Source: Bordetella holmesii ATCC 51541 (GTDB lineage Bacteria > Pseudomonadota > Gammaproteobacteria > Burkholderiales > Burkholderiaceae_B). Taken from it: DNA of 64,000 nucleotides. The DNA lies in contig CP007494.1 in assembly GCA_000612485.1 (NCBI GenBank), positions 558,001 to 622,000 of the forward strand, given 5' to 3'. Below, piece by piece: positions 10,253 to 18,990 of this stretch (position 1 is the first letter of the stretch; the number at the start of each line of letters is the position of its first letter). Position numbers and translations under genes: made by a program. The notes under the pieces were generated by a model. It was not told the origin of the DNA. It worked only from the letters and a program-made list of their open reading frames with translations, and made no database searches.

Positions 10253-11236
10253 ATGCGCTTCTCTCACCTGCTGCAATCCAGCGTTCTGGCTGCTGCGTTG
10301 GCCTCCGGCGCCGCCCAGGCTCAGACGGTCATCCTCTACTCATCGAACAACACCGACACCATCGATACCGCGGTGGATGCCGTCAAAAAGACCATGCCCA
10401 AGCTGGACGTCAGGCCGCTCACCGGTGGCACCGGCACGCTGATGAAACGCATCGAGGCGGAAGCGCAAAACCCGCGCGGCGACCTCTTCTGGAGCGGCGG
10501 CTTCGGCACGCTGGGTGCCTATCGTGCCCAGCTGGAACCCTACACCCCCAAAGACATTGCGGCGATCCCGGCCGAGTTCCGCGGCCCGGACAATTTGTGG
10601 ATGGGCACCAACGTTCATGTCATGGCGATGATGGTCAACGAACGCCAGCTAAAGGGAAGCGCCGCGCCGCTGACCTGGTCAGACCTGATGCAGCCCCAGT
10701 GGAAGGGTAAATTCGCCATTACGGACCCCTCCAAGAGTGGCACGGCCTATATGCTGGTCTACGGTTTGTACAAACAATTCGGCACTGAAGGCCTGGACAA
10801 GATCGCCGCCAATGCCGTGATCACCGGGTCATCAGGCACGACATACAAGGGCGTGGCGGCGGGCGAATACCCGGTCGGCCTGACCTTGGAATACGCGGCT
10901 CAGGAATACGTCGCCGGGGGCCAGAAAGAAATCAAACTGGTCTACCCGTCCGAAGGCAGCTACCTGGCGCCCGAAGGCATGTTCATCATAAAAGGCGCCA
11001 AAAACGCCGAGGCCGCGCGCCAGCTCTACGAGGGCCTGCTCAGCAAAGAAGCGCAAACCGCGCAGCTCGTGAAGAACTTCCGCCGTCCCTCGCGCAGCGA
11101 CATCGAAGTCTCCAAGCTGACCACGCTGCCCGAGTTGGCCGCGATCAAGATCTTCCCCGTGGATCAACTGGAAGCAGCCGCGGACTACGAAAAAGTGATC
11201 GCCGCCTGGAACGCCGCCGTGGCCAAGGCCCGGTAA
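10253..11236 (+). CDS. Periplasmic substrate-binding protein (iron/2-aminoethylphosphonate type)
   Basis: 327 residues with a Sec signal peptide (MRFSHLLQSSVLAAALASGA, cleavage likely after AQA near residue 23). The mature part is a type II periplasmic binding protein of the AfuA/FbpA/PhnS group: YSSNNTDTIDT, GDLFWSGGFGTL, WSDLMQPQWKGK and KSGTAYMLVYGLY. It would deliver its ligand to the adjacent permease and ATPase. Ferric iron and 2-aminoethylphosphonate binders in this group are hard to tell apart from sequence alone; the two-Tyr iron motif is not obvious, so phosphonate or another small ligand is open. Confidence 0.85.
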   Translation: MRFSHLLQSSVLAAALASGAAQAQTVILYSSNNTDTIDTAVDAVKKTMPKLDVRPLTGGTGTLMKRIEAEAQNPRGDLFWSGGFGTLGAYRAQLEPYTPKDIAAIPAEFRGPDNLWMGTNVHVMAMMVNERQLKGSAAPLTWSDLMQPQWKGKFAITDPSKSGTAYMLVYGLYKQFGTEGLDKIAANAVITGSSGTTYKGVAAGEYPVGLTLEYAAQEYVAGGQKEIKLVYPSEGSYLAPEGMFIIKGAKNAEAARQLYEGLLSKEAQTAQLVKNFRRPSRSDIEVSKLTTLPELAAIKIFPVDQLEAAADYEKVIAAWNAAVAKAR

Positions 11237-11250
11237 AACACGGCTCTTGG

Positions 11251-11286
11251 CCATGAAAGAAGGGGCTTGCGCCCCTTTTTTCATGG
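11251..11286. terminator. Bidirectional terminator between the ABC operon and ffh
   Basis: Near-perfect palindrome CCATGAAA...AGGGGC-TTGC-GCCCCT...TTTCATGG. The core stem AGGGGC/GCCCCT is followed by a run of T in the plus direction and, because of the symmetrical A-rich left arm, T in the minus direction too, serving convergent genes. Confidence 0.85.
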
Positions 11287-11298
11287 CGCAGGTGCGTT

Positions 11299-12711
11299 TT
11301 ACCGGCCGAACCCGCCAAAACGGCCCATGCCCTTCAGGCCTCGCATGGCGCGCATCATCTTGGCCATGCCGCCTTTTTTCATCTGCTTCATCATGCCCTG
11401 CATCTGCTCGAACTGATTGAGCAGGCGGTTGACTTCCTGCACCGGCACGCCCGCGCCCGCGGCGATGCGGCGCTTGCGCGAGGCCTTGATGAGCTCGGGC
11501 TTGGCGCGCTCGCCTGCGGTCATGGAGTTCAGAATGCCTTCGGTGCGGCGCAACTGCTTCTCGGCCTGCCCGCCCTGCAACTGGCCGGCAGCCTGTTGAA
11601 ACTGCGATGGCAGCTTCTCCAGCAGCGAATTCATGTCGCCCAGCTTTTTGACCGGGCCCAGTTGCTCGCGGAAGTCATTGAGGTCGAACTTGTCGCCCGA
11701 CTTGATCTTCTTGGCGAGCTTCTCGGCCTCGGCGATGTCGATGTTTTTCTGCGCCTGCTCGACCAACGAGACGATGTCGCCCATGCCCAGCACCCGTTGC
11801 GCCATGCGCTCCGGGTGAAAGGCCTGCAGACCATCGAGCTTTTCCGATACGCCGACGAACTTCAATGGCTTGCCGGTGATGTGACGCACCGACAGCGCCG
11901 CGCCGCCGCGCGCGTCGCCGTCCAACTTGGTCAGCACCACACCGGTCAGCGGCAGCGCCTCGGCAAACGCCCGCGCGGTATTGACCGCATCCTGGCCCTG
12001 CATGGCGTCGACCACGAACAGCGTTTCCACCGGCTTGACCAGCGCATGCAACGCGGCAATCTCGCGCATCATGGCCTCGTCGATGCCCAGACGGCCGGCC
12101 GTGTCGACGATCAGCACGTCGTAATGATGGCGACGGGCATGCTCGACCGCATTGCGGGCGATGTCCTCGGGCTTCTGGCTCGGATCCGACGGCAGAAAAT
12201 CCACGCCGACCTGAGCGGCCACGCTCTTGAGCTGGTCGATGGCCGCGGGACGATAGACGTCGGCCGAGACCACCAGCACCTTCTTTTTGCCCGTCTTGCG
12301 GCCGCCCTGGGTGTGTTCGCCCTCGGACAGCCAGCGAGCCAGCTTGCCGGTCGTGGTCGTCTTGCCGGCGCCTTGCAGGCCGGCCATGAGGATGACCGCC
12401 GGCGGCTGCACGGCCAGCGACAGCTCGCCGCTGCCCGGGCCCAGATCGCCCCCCATGAGGGAAGTCAGTTCTTTATGCACCACGCCGACCAGGGCCTGGC
12501 CCGGCGTCAGGCTGGAGGAGACGTCCTCGCCCAGGGCCTTTTCTTTGACGCGCGCCACGAAATCGCGCACCACGGGCAGGGCCACGTCGGCCTCCAGCAG
12601 CGCCATGCGCACCTCGCGCAGCATCTCCTGGGTGTTGGCCTCGGTCAGGCGGGCTTCGCCGCGCAGCGTCTTGACGACGCGCGACAGGCGTTGAGTAAGG
12701 TTATCGAGCAT
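11299..12711 (-). CDS. ffh: Signal recognition particle protein Ffh
   Basis: 470 residues, full length. N-terminal NG GTPase domain with GLQGAGKTTTTGKLARWL (P-loop), DVYRPAAIDQLK, VDTAGRLGIDE and TKLDGDARGGAA; C-terminal M domain rich in Met that ends QMKKGGMAKMMRAMRG. Ffh with 4.5S RNA targets nascent membrane proteins to FtsY. The convergent ABC operon and the divergent ccsA-like gene flank it. No frame damage. Confidence 0.96.
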   Translation of the reverse strand: MLDNLTQRLSRVVKTLRGEARLTEANTQEMLREVRMALLEADVALPVVRDFVARVKEKALGEDVSSSLTPGQALVGVVHKELTSLMGGDLGPGSGELSLAVQPPAVILMAGLQGAGKTTTTGKLARWLSEGEHTQGGRKTGKKKVLVVSADVYRPAAIDQLKSVAAQVGVDFLPSDPSQKPEDIARNAVEHARRHHYDVLIVDTAGRLGIDEAMMREIAALHALVKPVETLFVVDAMQGQDAVNTARAFAEALPLTGVVLTKLDGDARGGAALSVRHITGKPLKFVGVSEKLDGLQAFHPERMAQRVLGMGDIVSLVEQAQKNIDIAEAEKLAKKIKSGDKFDLNDFREQLGPVKKLGDMNSLLEKLPSQFQQAAGQLQGGQAEKQLRRTEGILNSMTAGERAKPELIKASRKRRIAAGAGVPVQEVNRLLNQFEQMQGMMKQMKKGGMAKMMRAMRGLKGMGRFGGFGR

Positions 12712-12828
12712 GAGAGGCGTTTCCGCTTAAACTAATTGATTGAACGGGACCGCGCTGGCCATAAAGGCCGGCAGCGGGCGATGTCAGCGGGTGACATTTG
12801 CCCTGCTCCCACCCAGACAACGGTTTTT

Positions 12829-13671
12829 ATGTCATCAGGCATTGTATTTCACGCCGTGGCCGCACTGGTCTACGCCGTGCTGGGCGCCTCGATGTGGCGC
12901 CGCCTGCAGAAGGCCGGCAGCGTCGAACAGACCGGCAAGATTGCCCGGTTCTGCCTGCTTGGCGCCTTGGTCGTGCATGGCTATGCCCTGCGCGAGGCCA
13001 TTTTGGGGACAGATCATATCTTCATCGGTTGGGCCCTCGCCCTGTCGGCGGCCATGTGGCTGGGTCTGATCATGTACTGGCTCGAGAGTTTCTTCATCCG
13101 TATCGATGGAGTGCAGTTGCTGCTGTTGCCCGCCGCCACGCTGGCAACCCTGCTGGCGGCCCTCTTTCCGCAGGGCGTGGCCGTACCGCACGTGGGCACG
13201 CCCTGGCTGCGCATACACCTTATCATTGCTTTGGCCGCCTATGGGTTAATCACCATCGCGGCCCTGCATGCGATGCTCATGGCCCTGCTGGACCGCCATC
13301 TGCACCGCCCGCTGGATGCGCCGGCCTCGCGCAGCATCATCGGCCGGGTGCTCGACGCCCAACCGCCGCTGCTCGTGCAAGAGCAACTCCTGTTTCGCAT
13401 CATCTTCATCGGTTTTCTGGTGCTCAGTGCGGCGGTGGCGACCGGCTCGGTGGCGTCCATCCTCCTGACCGGGCGCATCCTGCCCTTCGATCACAAAACG
13501 ATTTTTACCCTGCTGTCCTGGTTGACCTTCGGCGGGCTGTTGGTGGGCCGCCAGGTGCGCGGCTGGCGTGGCCGCGTGGCCCTGCGCTGGACGGTAGCGG
13601 GGTTCTGCTTTCTGATCCTTGCCTATACGGGCAGCCGTTTTGTGCTGGAAATGATTCTGCATCGGAGTTGA
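12829..13671 (+). CDS. CcsA/YpjD-type cytochrome c assembly-like membrane protein
   Basis: 280 residues, about eight membrane segments (for example ALVYAVLGASMW, LLLLPAATLATLLAALF, LIIALAAYGLITIAALHAML, FRIIFIGFLVLSAAVATGS). It belongs to the CcsA/CcmF-like inner-membrane family often found divergent from ffh in beta- and gamma-proteobacteria; the WAD-type haem motif seen in true CcsA is not evident, so a direct role in haem delivery is uncertain. ATG 12829 fits the family start. The downstream small gene begins 5 bp after its stop. Confidence 0.82.
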   Translation: MSSGIVFHAVAALVYAVLGASMWRRLQKAGSVEQTGKIARFCLLGALVVHGYALREAILGTDHIFIGWALALSAAMWLGLIMYWLESFFIRIDGVQLLLLPAATLATLLAALFPQGVAVPHVGTPWLRIHLIIALAAYGLITIAALHAMLMALLDRHLHRPLDAPASRSIIGRVLDAQPPLLVQEQLLFRIIFIGFLVLSAAVATGSVASILLTGRILPFDHKTIFTLLSWLTFGGLLVGRQVRGWRGRVALRWTVAGFCFLILAYTGSRFVLEMILHRS

Positions 13672-13676
13672 CCCAG

Positions 13677-13925
13677 GTGGGCAAGATACTTTTCTGGTTC
13701 ATCGCCATCCTGGTCATCCTGACCGGCTGGCGCATGCTCAATGCGCGCAATAGCCGCCGCGCGGCGCCCCCCCGGCGCCGCGCCACGCCGCCTGTGGCCA
13801 AACCCCCTGAAACCATGGTGCGGTGCGCCCATTGCGGCATCCATATACCGCGCTCGGAGGCCGTGCTGCAAAACGGCCAGACCTGGTGCAGCGTCGAGCA
13901 CGCCCGGCTGGGCCCGCCGCGATAG
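13677..13925 (+). CDS. Small PP0621-family protein with zinc-ribbon-like Cys motif
   Basis: 82 residues from a GTG start, 5 bp after the ccsA-like gene. One N-terminal membrane helix (ILFWFIAILVILTGW), a basic/proline linker and a C-terminal motif VRCAHCGIHIP...CSVEH with three Cys and a His, as in PP0621-family proteins that sit between ccsA-like genes and ampD. Function unknown; the Cys/His set suggests metal binding. Confidence 0.78.
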   Translation: MGKILFWFIAILVILTGWRMLNARNSRRAAPPRRRATPPVAKPPETMVRCAHCGIHIPRSEAVLQNGQTWCSVEHARLGPPR

Positions 13926-13979
13926 GCAAGCTGCAAACGAGCCTGCATAATGCGGCTTGACCCTGAATCGCCCTTTGCC

Positions 13980-14558
13980 ATGTCTTTGCAATTGGATCGC
14001 CACGGCTGGCTGCGTCCCGCCCCTGCCGTCACCCGCCTGCCCTCGCCCAACGTCGACGCCCGCCCGCCTGGTGCGCAGGTCAGTCTGCTGGTGGTGCACA
14101 ACATCACGCTGCCGCCGGGCGAGTTCGGCGGGCCGTATGTCGCCGACCTTTTTCTCAACCGGCTCGATCTTGACGCTCACCCCTGGTTCGCGCGCCTGGC
14201 GGGTTTGCGCGTGAGCGCGCATTTTTTCATCCGCCGTGACGGCAGCATCGTGCAGTTCGCCTCCATCTACGATCGCGCCTGGCATGCCGGCGTGTCGCGC
14301 TTTGAAGGGCGCGAACGCTGCAATGATTTCTCGGTGGGGGTCGAACTCGAAGGCACTGACAGGCTGCCCTATACCGACACGCAATACGCCACCCTGAGCG
14401 AACTTGCACAACGCCTGCGCGCCCGCCTGCCTCTGCGCGCGGCCCGTGGCCATGAGCACATCGCTGCCGGCCGCAAGACCGACCCCGGGCCCAGCTTCGA
14501 TTGGCCACGCTTTGCGCGTGGCGCAGGTTTCTTGCGGCGCGCACTGCCGCCGCGTTAA
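13980..14558 (+). CDS. ampD: 1,6-anhydro-N-acetylmuramyl-L-alanine amidase AmpD
   Basis: 192 residues from ATG 13980 (an in-frame ATG at 13950 would add 10). Amidase_2 fold with the zinc ligands visible: His in LVVHNITLPP, His in GHEHIAAGRKTDPG, and Asp in the same KTDPG motif; the catalytic Glu is in GVELEGTD. AmpD cleaves anhydro-muropeptides in the cytoplasm for cell-wall recycling, and its loss derepresses ampC in some species. Followed after 15 bp by a GST gene. Confidence 0.92.
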   Translation: MSLQLDRHGWLRPAPAVTRLPSPNVDARPPGAQVSLLVVHNITLPPGEFGGPYVADLFLNRLDLDAHPWFARLAGLRVSAHFFIRRDGSIVQFASIYDRAWHAGVSRFEGRERCNDFSVGVELEGTDRLPYTDTQYATLSELAQRLRARLPLRAARGHEHIAAGRKTDPGPSFDWPRFARGAGFLRRALPPR

Positions 14559-14573
14559 CTCCAAGGACAGACC

Positions 14574-15194
14574 ATGCTGAAGATCTGGGGACGGCTAAGC
14601 TCCGTCAACGTACAGAAAGTCGTCTGGGCCGTGCGCGAACTGGCGCTGCCCCACACCCTGACCGAAGCCGGTGGCGCTTTCGGCGGACTGGATACGCCTG
14701 AGTACGGGCGCATGAATCCCAACCGCCGAGTGCCTGTCATCGACGACGGCGGTTTTGTGCTGTGGGAGTCCAACGCCATCGTGCGCTATCTGGCCGCGCG
14801 CTACGGCGCCGGCAGTTTGTGGCCGGCCGACCCGTGTGTGCGCGCTGACGCCGACCGCTGGATGGACTGGCAGACGACCGAGTGGCAGCCTGCGCAGGGG
14901 CCGGCCTTTCTGGGCCTGATCCGCACCCCCGACGACAAGCGCGATGCGGCGGCCATCGAAGCCTCCATCAAGCGCTCGACGGCTTGCGCGCTGCTGTTGG
15001 ATCAGGCCCTGCAAGGCAGGGACTTCATTGCCGGCCCGCAGTTCACCATGGGCGATATCACGCTGGGCTGCGCCACTCACCGTTGGTTCGGCCTGCCCAT
15101 CGAGCGCCCCGACACGCCCCATCTGGCGGCATGGTACCGCCGCCTGATGATGCGCCCGGCGGTACAGGGTGTGCTGACGCTGCCCTTGAGCTGA
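14574..15194 (+). CDS. Glutathione S-transferase family protein
   Basis: 206 residues: thioredoxin-like N-terminal domain (LKIWGRLSSVNVQKVVWAV, cis-Pro in NRRVPVIDDG, ESNAIVRYLAARYG glutathione-binding motif) and an all-helical C-terminal domain with the N-capping region FTMGDITLGC. Likely cytosolic with a Ser/Asn-type active site (LSSVNVQK). Substrate unknown. Follows ampD by 15 bp and converges on livF. Confidence 0.88.
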   Translation: MLKIWGRLSSVNVQKVVWAVRELALPHTLTEAGGAFGGLDTPEYGRMNPNRRVPVIDDGGFVLWESNAIVRYLAARYGAGSLWPADPCVRADADRWMDWQTTEWQPAQGPAFLGLIRTPDDKRDAAAIEASIKRSTACALLLDQALQGRDFIAGPQFTMGDITLGCATHRWFGLPIERPDTPHLAAWYRRLMMRPAVQGVLTLPLS

Positions 15195-15201
15195 CCGCCC
15201 C

Positions 15202-15231
15202 GGTGTGCCGGCTGCCCTCCGCCGGCACACC
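15202..15231. terminator. Hairpin between convergent gst and livF
   Basis: Perfect 11-bp stem GGTGTGCCGGC (15202-15212) with GCCGGCACACC (15221-15231), loop of eight bases. It lacks a long T-run, so termination strength is uncertain. Confidence 0.55.
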
Positions 15232-15258
15232 CCCTGCTGCCGGATCTGCGCGCAGCGC

Positions 15259-15978
15259 CTACATTCCCAGATACGCCTGCCGCACCTCATCGGAGGCGGC
15301 CAGCTCTTCGGCTCCGCCTTGCAGGGCGACGCGGCCGCTTTGCATGACGTACGCCCGGCTGGCGACTTCCAGCGCCTGGTTCATGTTCTGCTCGACCAGC
15401 AGCACCGACAGGCCATCGTCACGGTTCAGTGCGGCCAACGCATCGAAAACCTGCTCGACCAATAGCGGCGACAGGCCCAGACTGGGCTCGTCGATCAGCA
15501 AAAGACGCGGACCACTCATGAGGGCGCGGCCGATGGCCAGCATCTGGCGCTCGCCGCCCGACATTGTGCCGGCCAACTGCTCCTGACGCTCTTTCAGGCG
15601 CGGAAACAGGTCATAGACCCGCTGCAGGCGTTCGGCGAACACCGCCTCATCGCGCACCGTATGCGCACCTAGCCGCAGATTCTGCGCCACCGACTGGCGC
15701 GCAAAGACCCGCGCGCCTTCCGGAATCAGGGCAATGCCCTGGGCGACGAGATGCTGAGGCGGCGTACCCGTGATGTCACGCCCCTCGAAACTCACCCGCC
15801 CGCTTTTCGGCCGCACCGCGCCCACGATGGCCATCAACGTGCTGGACTTGCCCGCGCCATTGGCGCCCAAGAGCGCGGTGATTTCGCCGGCTCGTACCTG
15901 CAATGACAGATCGCGCACGGCCTGGACGCCACCATAGGCCACGCTCAGGTTTTCCACTTCGAGCATCATGTCAGACAC
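15259..15978 (-). CDS. livF: Branched-chain amino acid-type ABC transporter ATPase LivF
   Basis: 239 residues. Walker A GANGAGKSSTLMAI, signature MSGGERQMLAIGRALM, Walker B LLLIDEPSLGLSP, H-loop VEQNMNQAL. The short form without a C-terminal extension is typical of LivF. It is the last gene of the livJHMGF operon and overlaps livG by 8 bp. Confidence 0.92.
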   Translation of the reverse strand: MSDMMLEVENLSVAYGGVQAVRDLSLQVRAGEITALLGANGAGKSSTLMAIVGAVRPKSGRVSFEGRDITGTPPQHLVAQGIALIPEGARVFARQSVAQNLRLGAHTVRDEAVFAERLQRVYDLFPRLKERQEQLAGTMSGGERQMLAIGRALMSGPRLLLIDEPSLGLSPLLVEQVFDALAALNRDDGLSVLLVEQNMNQALEVASRAYVMQSGRVALQGGAEELAASDEVRQAYLGM

Positions 15979-16693
15979 GGTGCTTTCTCCCCAGATAGGC
16001 TTCGATCACGGCGGGGTGACGCACAATGTCCTGCGGCGGTCCTTCGGCGATCATCTGCCCGAAATTGAGTACCAGCACCCGTTGCGCCAGCCGCATCACG
16101 ACCTCCAGCACGTGCTCGACGATGATCAACGTCACCCCTGCGGCGTGGATTCCCCGCAAAATCTCGGCCAGCGCAATGGCTTCGGAAGGATTCAGGCCAC
16201 CCGCCACTTCATCGAGCAGCAGCATGCGCGGCTCGGTGGCAAGCGCCCGTGCGAGCTCCACGCGTTTTTGTCCGGCCACGTTAAGCCCCGAGGCCTTGAC
16301 GTCGTGCCGCTCGGCCAGACCCACGAGCTCCAGCACGCGCATGGCCTCTCGGCGCGCATCGGCCAGACGAGGGTGGCGCAGCAGCGCCCCCACCATGGCG
16401 TTTTCCAACACGGTCATCTGGCCGAAGCTGCGCGGGATCTGGTACGTGCGCACCAACCCCAGGGCTGCGACCTGTTCGGGCTGCTTGCCGGCCAGCGGCT
16501 CGCCATGGAAAGTCACTGACCCCGAGGTCGGCTCATGCTGCCCGACCAGGCCGTTGAACAGCGTGCTCTTACCCGCGCCGTTGGGCCCGATGATGGCAAC
16601 GATCTCGCCCTGCTCGACCGACAGCGATATATCCTTGTTGGCGACCAGGCCGCCAAAGCGCTTGGTCAGGTCCTTGACTTCAAGTAGTGCCAC
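15971..16693 (-). CDS. livG: Branched-chain amino acid-type ABC transporter ATPase LivG
   Basis: 240 residues from a GTG that overlaps the livM stop. Walker A GPNGAGKSTLFNGL, signature LNVAGQKRVELARAL (degenerate in place of LSGGQ), Walker B LLLDEVAGGLNPSE, and the LivG C-terminal helix. The signature motif carries VAGQ rather than the usual SYGQ, a mild variation. Operon partner of livF. Confidence 0.9.
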   Translation of the reverse strand: MALLEVKDLTKRFGGLVANKDISLSVEQGEIVAIIGPNGAGKSTLFNGLVGQHEPTSGSVTFHGEPLAGKQPEQVAALGLVRTYQIPRSFGQMTVLENAMVGALLRHPRLADARREAMRVLELVGLAERHDVKASGLNVAGQKRVELARALATEPRMLLLDEVAGGLNPSEAIALAEILRGIHAAGVTLIIVEHVLEVVMRLAQRVLVLNFGQMIAEGPPQDIVRHPAVIEAYLGRKHRV

Positions 16694-16963
16694 GACGCCT
16701 CCTCAGGGTCACCAGGCCGCCCGGCAGAAAAAGCGTGACCAGCAAGATGGCCAGGCCAAAGATCAGCAGATCCAGCCCCAGGCCCGAGCTGCCCCAGGCA
16801 ACGCGCGTGCCTTCGGACAGCGGCAGCAGCAGTGCCGCGCCCAGCCAGGGCCCGACCAAGGTCCCCACCCCGCCCAAAATGGTGACCAGCACCACCTGCA
16901 CCGACATGGTCAGACTGAACATGGACTCCGGGTCGATGAACCCCACGTACATGGCAAAAAAAC

Positions 16964-18269
16964 GGTTCATCGCGGAATAGCGTGGAGCCGTGCTTGATTG
17001 CCGTTACGCTTGATCCTTGATTTTTCAAGGATCAAGGCCGGGATCATGCTGGACCGCAAGACGATCGAGAGGTTGGGTGGGTGGGAAGGTTATCGGGTGG
17101 AGCGGGTCGTGTGGCCTGAAGGTGAGAGCCGGACGGTCACGATTTACCTGAAGCCTTCAGCGCGAACGATGCACTGCGAGCACTGCGGCAACCGATGTCG
17201 GCAGGTGCATGAGACGACCACGCGCCGGGTGCGGGATCTGCCGCTAATGGCGCTGCGAGTGACGCTGGTAGTGCCGCGTCGGCGGGTCTGGTGCGAGCAG
17301 TGCGGTGGACCGCATCTGGAGAGGCTGAGCTGGCTGGGCCGTTACCAGCGAGTGACCGACCGGCTGGCCGAGGCGGTCAGCCAGTTGCTTGAGTCCAGCA
17401 ACATTCTGGCCGTGGCGCGCTTCTTCCAACTGGGTTGGCACACGGTCAAGGCGCTGGACAAGGCCCTGCTGCGACGGGCGATCCAAGAGCCGGACTGGAG
17501 CCAGATCCACTACCTAGCGATGGACGAGTTCGCTCTACACAAGGGCCATCGTTATGCCACGGTCGTTGTCGATCCGATCCGCCGTCAGGTGCTATGGATC
17601 GGTGATGGCCGCTCGCGCGAGACGGCCAGAGCCTTCTTCGAACAACTGCCAACAGGAGTTGCCCAGCAGATCCGGGCCGTAGCGATCGACATGACGACGG
17701 CCTATGAGCTGGAGATCCAGGCCAACTGCCCCAACGCCGAGATCGTCTACGACCTGTTCCACGTCGTGGCCAAGTACGGCCGTGAAGTGATAGACCGGGT
17801 GCGTGTAGACCAAGCGAACCAGTTGCGGCACGACAAGCCGGCCCGCCGGGTGATCAAGTCCAGTCGCTGGCTACTGCTGCGCAATCGCAAAAACCTCGAT
17901 CCGTGCCAATCGGTAAAGTTGGACGAGTTGCTCCAGGCCAACCAGCCCTTGCTCACCGCTTATCTGATGCGCGATGAGCTCAAACAGCTGTGGTTCTACC
18001 AACACCCCGGCTACGCCCGCCAGGCATGGGATCACTGGCTGCAACAGGCTCAGGGCAGCGGCATCGCCGCCTTGGCTCACTTCGCGCTCAAGCTAAAAGC
18101 CTATCTGCACGGGATTCTGTCTCGCTGTCGCCACCGGCTCAACACCAGCATCGTCGAGGGCATCAACAACACCATCAAAATCATCAAGCGCCGCGCCTAC
18201 GGCTACCGCGATCAGGAGTACTTCTTCCTCAAGATCCGGTCTGCATTCCCCGGTATTCCTCGATGAACC
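16964..18269 (+). mobile_element. IS1001-type element (ISL3 family), copy 2, inside livM
   Basis: 1306 bp with the same terminal inverted repeats as copy 1 and a perfect 8-bp target duplication AAAAAAAC (16956-16963 and 18270-18277). Its transposase reads opposite to livM. The intact duplication shows that this site has not exchanged with copy 1. Confidence 0.95.
17046..18266 (+). CDS. IS1001-type ISL3 transposase (copy 2)
   Basis: 406 residues, almost identical to the copy at 6119-7339 (Ile instead of Val in NNTIKIIK). All zinc-finger cysteines and catalytic acidic positions are retained, so it should be active. Confidence 0.92.
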   Translation: MLDRKTIERLGGWEGYRVERVVWPEGESRTVTIYLKPSARTMHCEHCGNRCRQVHETTTRRVRDLPLMALRVTLVVPRRRVWCEQCGGPHLERLSWLGRYQRVTDRLAEAVSQLLESSNILAVARFFQLGWHTVKALDKALLRRAIQEPDWSQIHYLAMDEFALHKGHRYATVVVDPIRRQVLWIGDGRSRETARAFFEQLPTGVAQQIRAVAIDMTTAYELEIQANCPNAEIVYDLFHVVAKYGREVIDRVRVDQANQLRHDKPARRVIKSSRWLLLRNRKNLDPCQSVKLDELLQANQPLLTAYLMRDELKQLWFYQHPGYARQAWDHWLQQAQGSGIAALAHFALKLKAYLHGILSRCRHRLNTSIVEGINNTIKIIKRRAYGYRDQEYFFLKIRSAFPGIPR

Positions 18270-18990
18270 AAAAAAACCGCCCCACACGCCCGTCATCCCG
18301 GCCGACAACACAAAGGCCAGCATCTTGTAGCGATCCGCGGGCACGCCCAGACTGCGTGCCGCGGCCTCATCACCGTTGATGGCGCGCCAATAGAAACCGG
18401 TGCGCGAATGCACCAGCAGATAGGTGCACAGAAAGGTCAGAAAGGCCAGGCCAAGGGCAATCCAGTAATAGGGCACTTTGGTACGAAACAGCAGCATCCA
18501 CGGCGCATCGGCAATGGGTGCCTCCAGGCCGACCGCACCGCCCGCCCAGTCCCAGTTGACCATCAGCAACAGGCCGATCTGCAGCAGGGCGATCGTGGCC
18601 ATCGCGAAATAGTGGCCCGACAGCCGCAAGGTGGGCCCGCCCACCAGCCAGGCCAGCGCGGCGTTGATCACGCCGCCCAACGGAATACCCACCAATGGCG
18701 TGAGCTTCAGATGCTGCAGCAGCAGCAAGGTCGTATAGGCCCCCACGCCGATGAACACACCATGCCCGAACGAAATGCGGCCCAGAAAGCCACCCACCAG
18801 GTTCCAGCAGGCACCCAGCGCGCCGAACATGATGGCCAGCAGCAAGACCTGTAACGTAAACGCATCGCTGACGACCAAAGGCAGAAGCGCCAGCAACAAC
18901 GCGATCACCAATGCCACGGCCATGGGCCACTTGGTCAGGCCCGCTTCACCGGGAGCCAGGGTTTGTTTGTCTGTTTGCGTCATCGACATC

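Larger units (their letters stand above)
16680..18989 (-). pseudogene. livM: Branched-chain amino acid-type permease LivM, split by IS1001
   Basis: The N-terminal part (18270-18989, MSMTQTDKQT onward, with the CWNLVGGFLGRISFGHG motif) and the C-terminal part (16680-16955, AMYVGFIDPESMF to RRRRGTT) are in the same frame when the 1306-bp IS1001 and one 8-bp duplication are removed; they join as GVWGGFF-AMYVGF. The insertion lies in a run of seven T in the coding strand. Without the element the protein would be about 333 residues. livH, livG, livF and livJ are intact, so the transporter loses only one permease subunit. Confidence 0.93.

Noticed and set aside
6116..18269. IS1001 pair as a composite transposon
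   Set aside because: Copy 2 carries its own perfect 8-bp duplication and the enclosed genes include housekeeping ffh, so the pair arose by two separate insertions.
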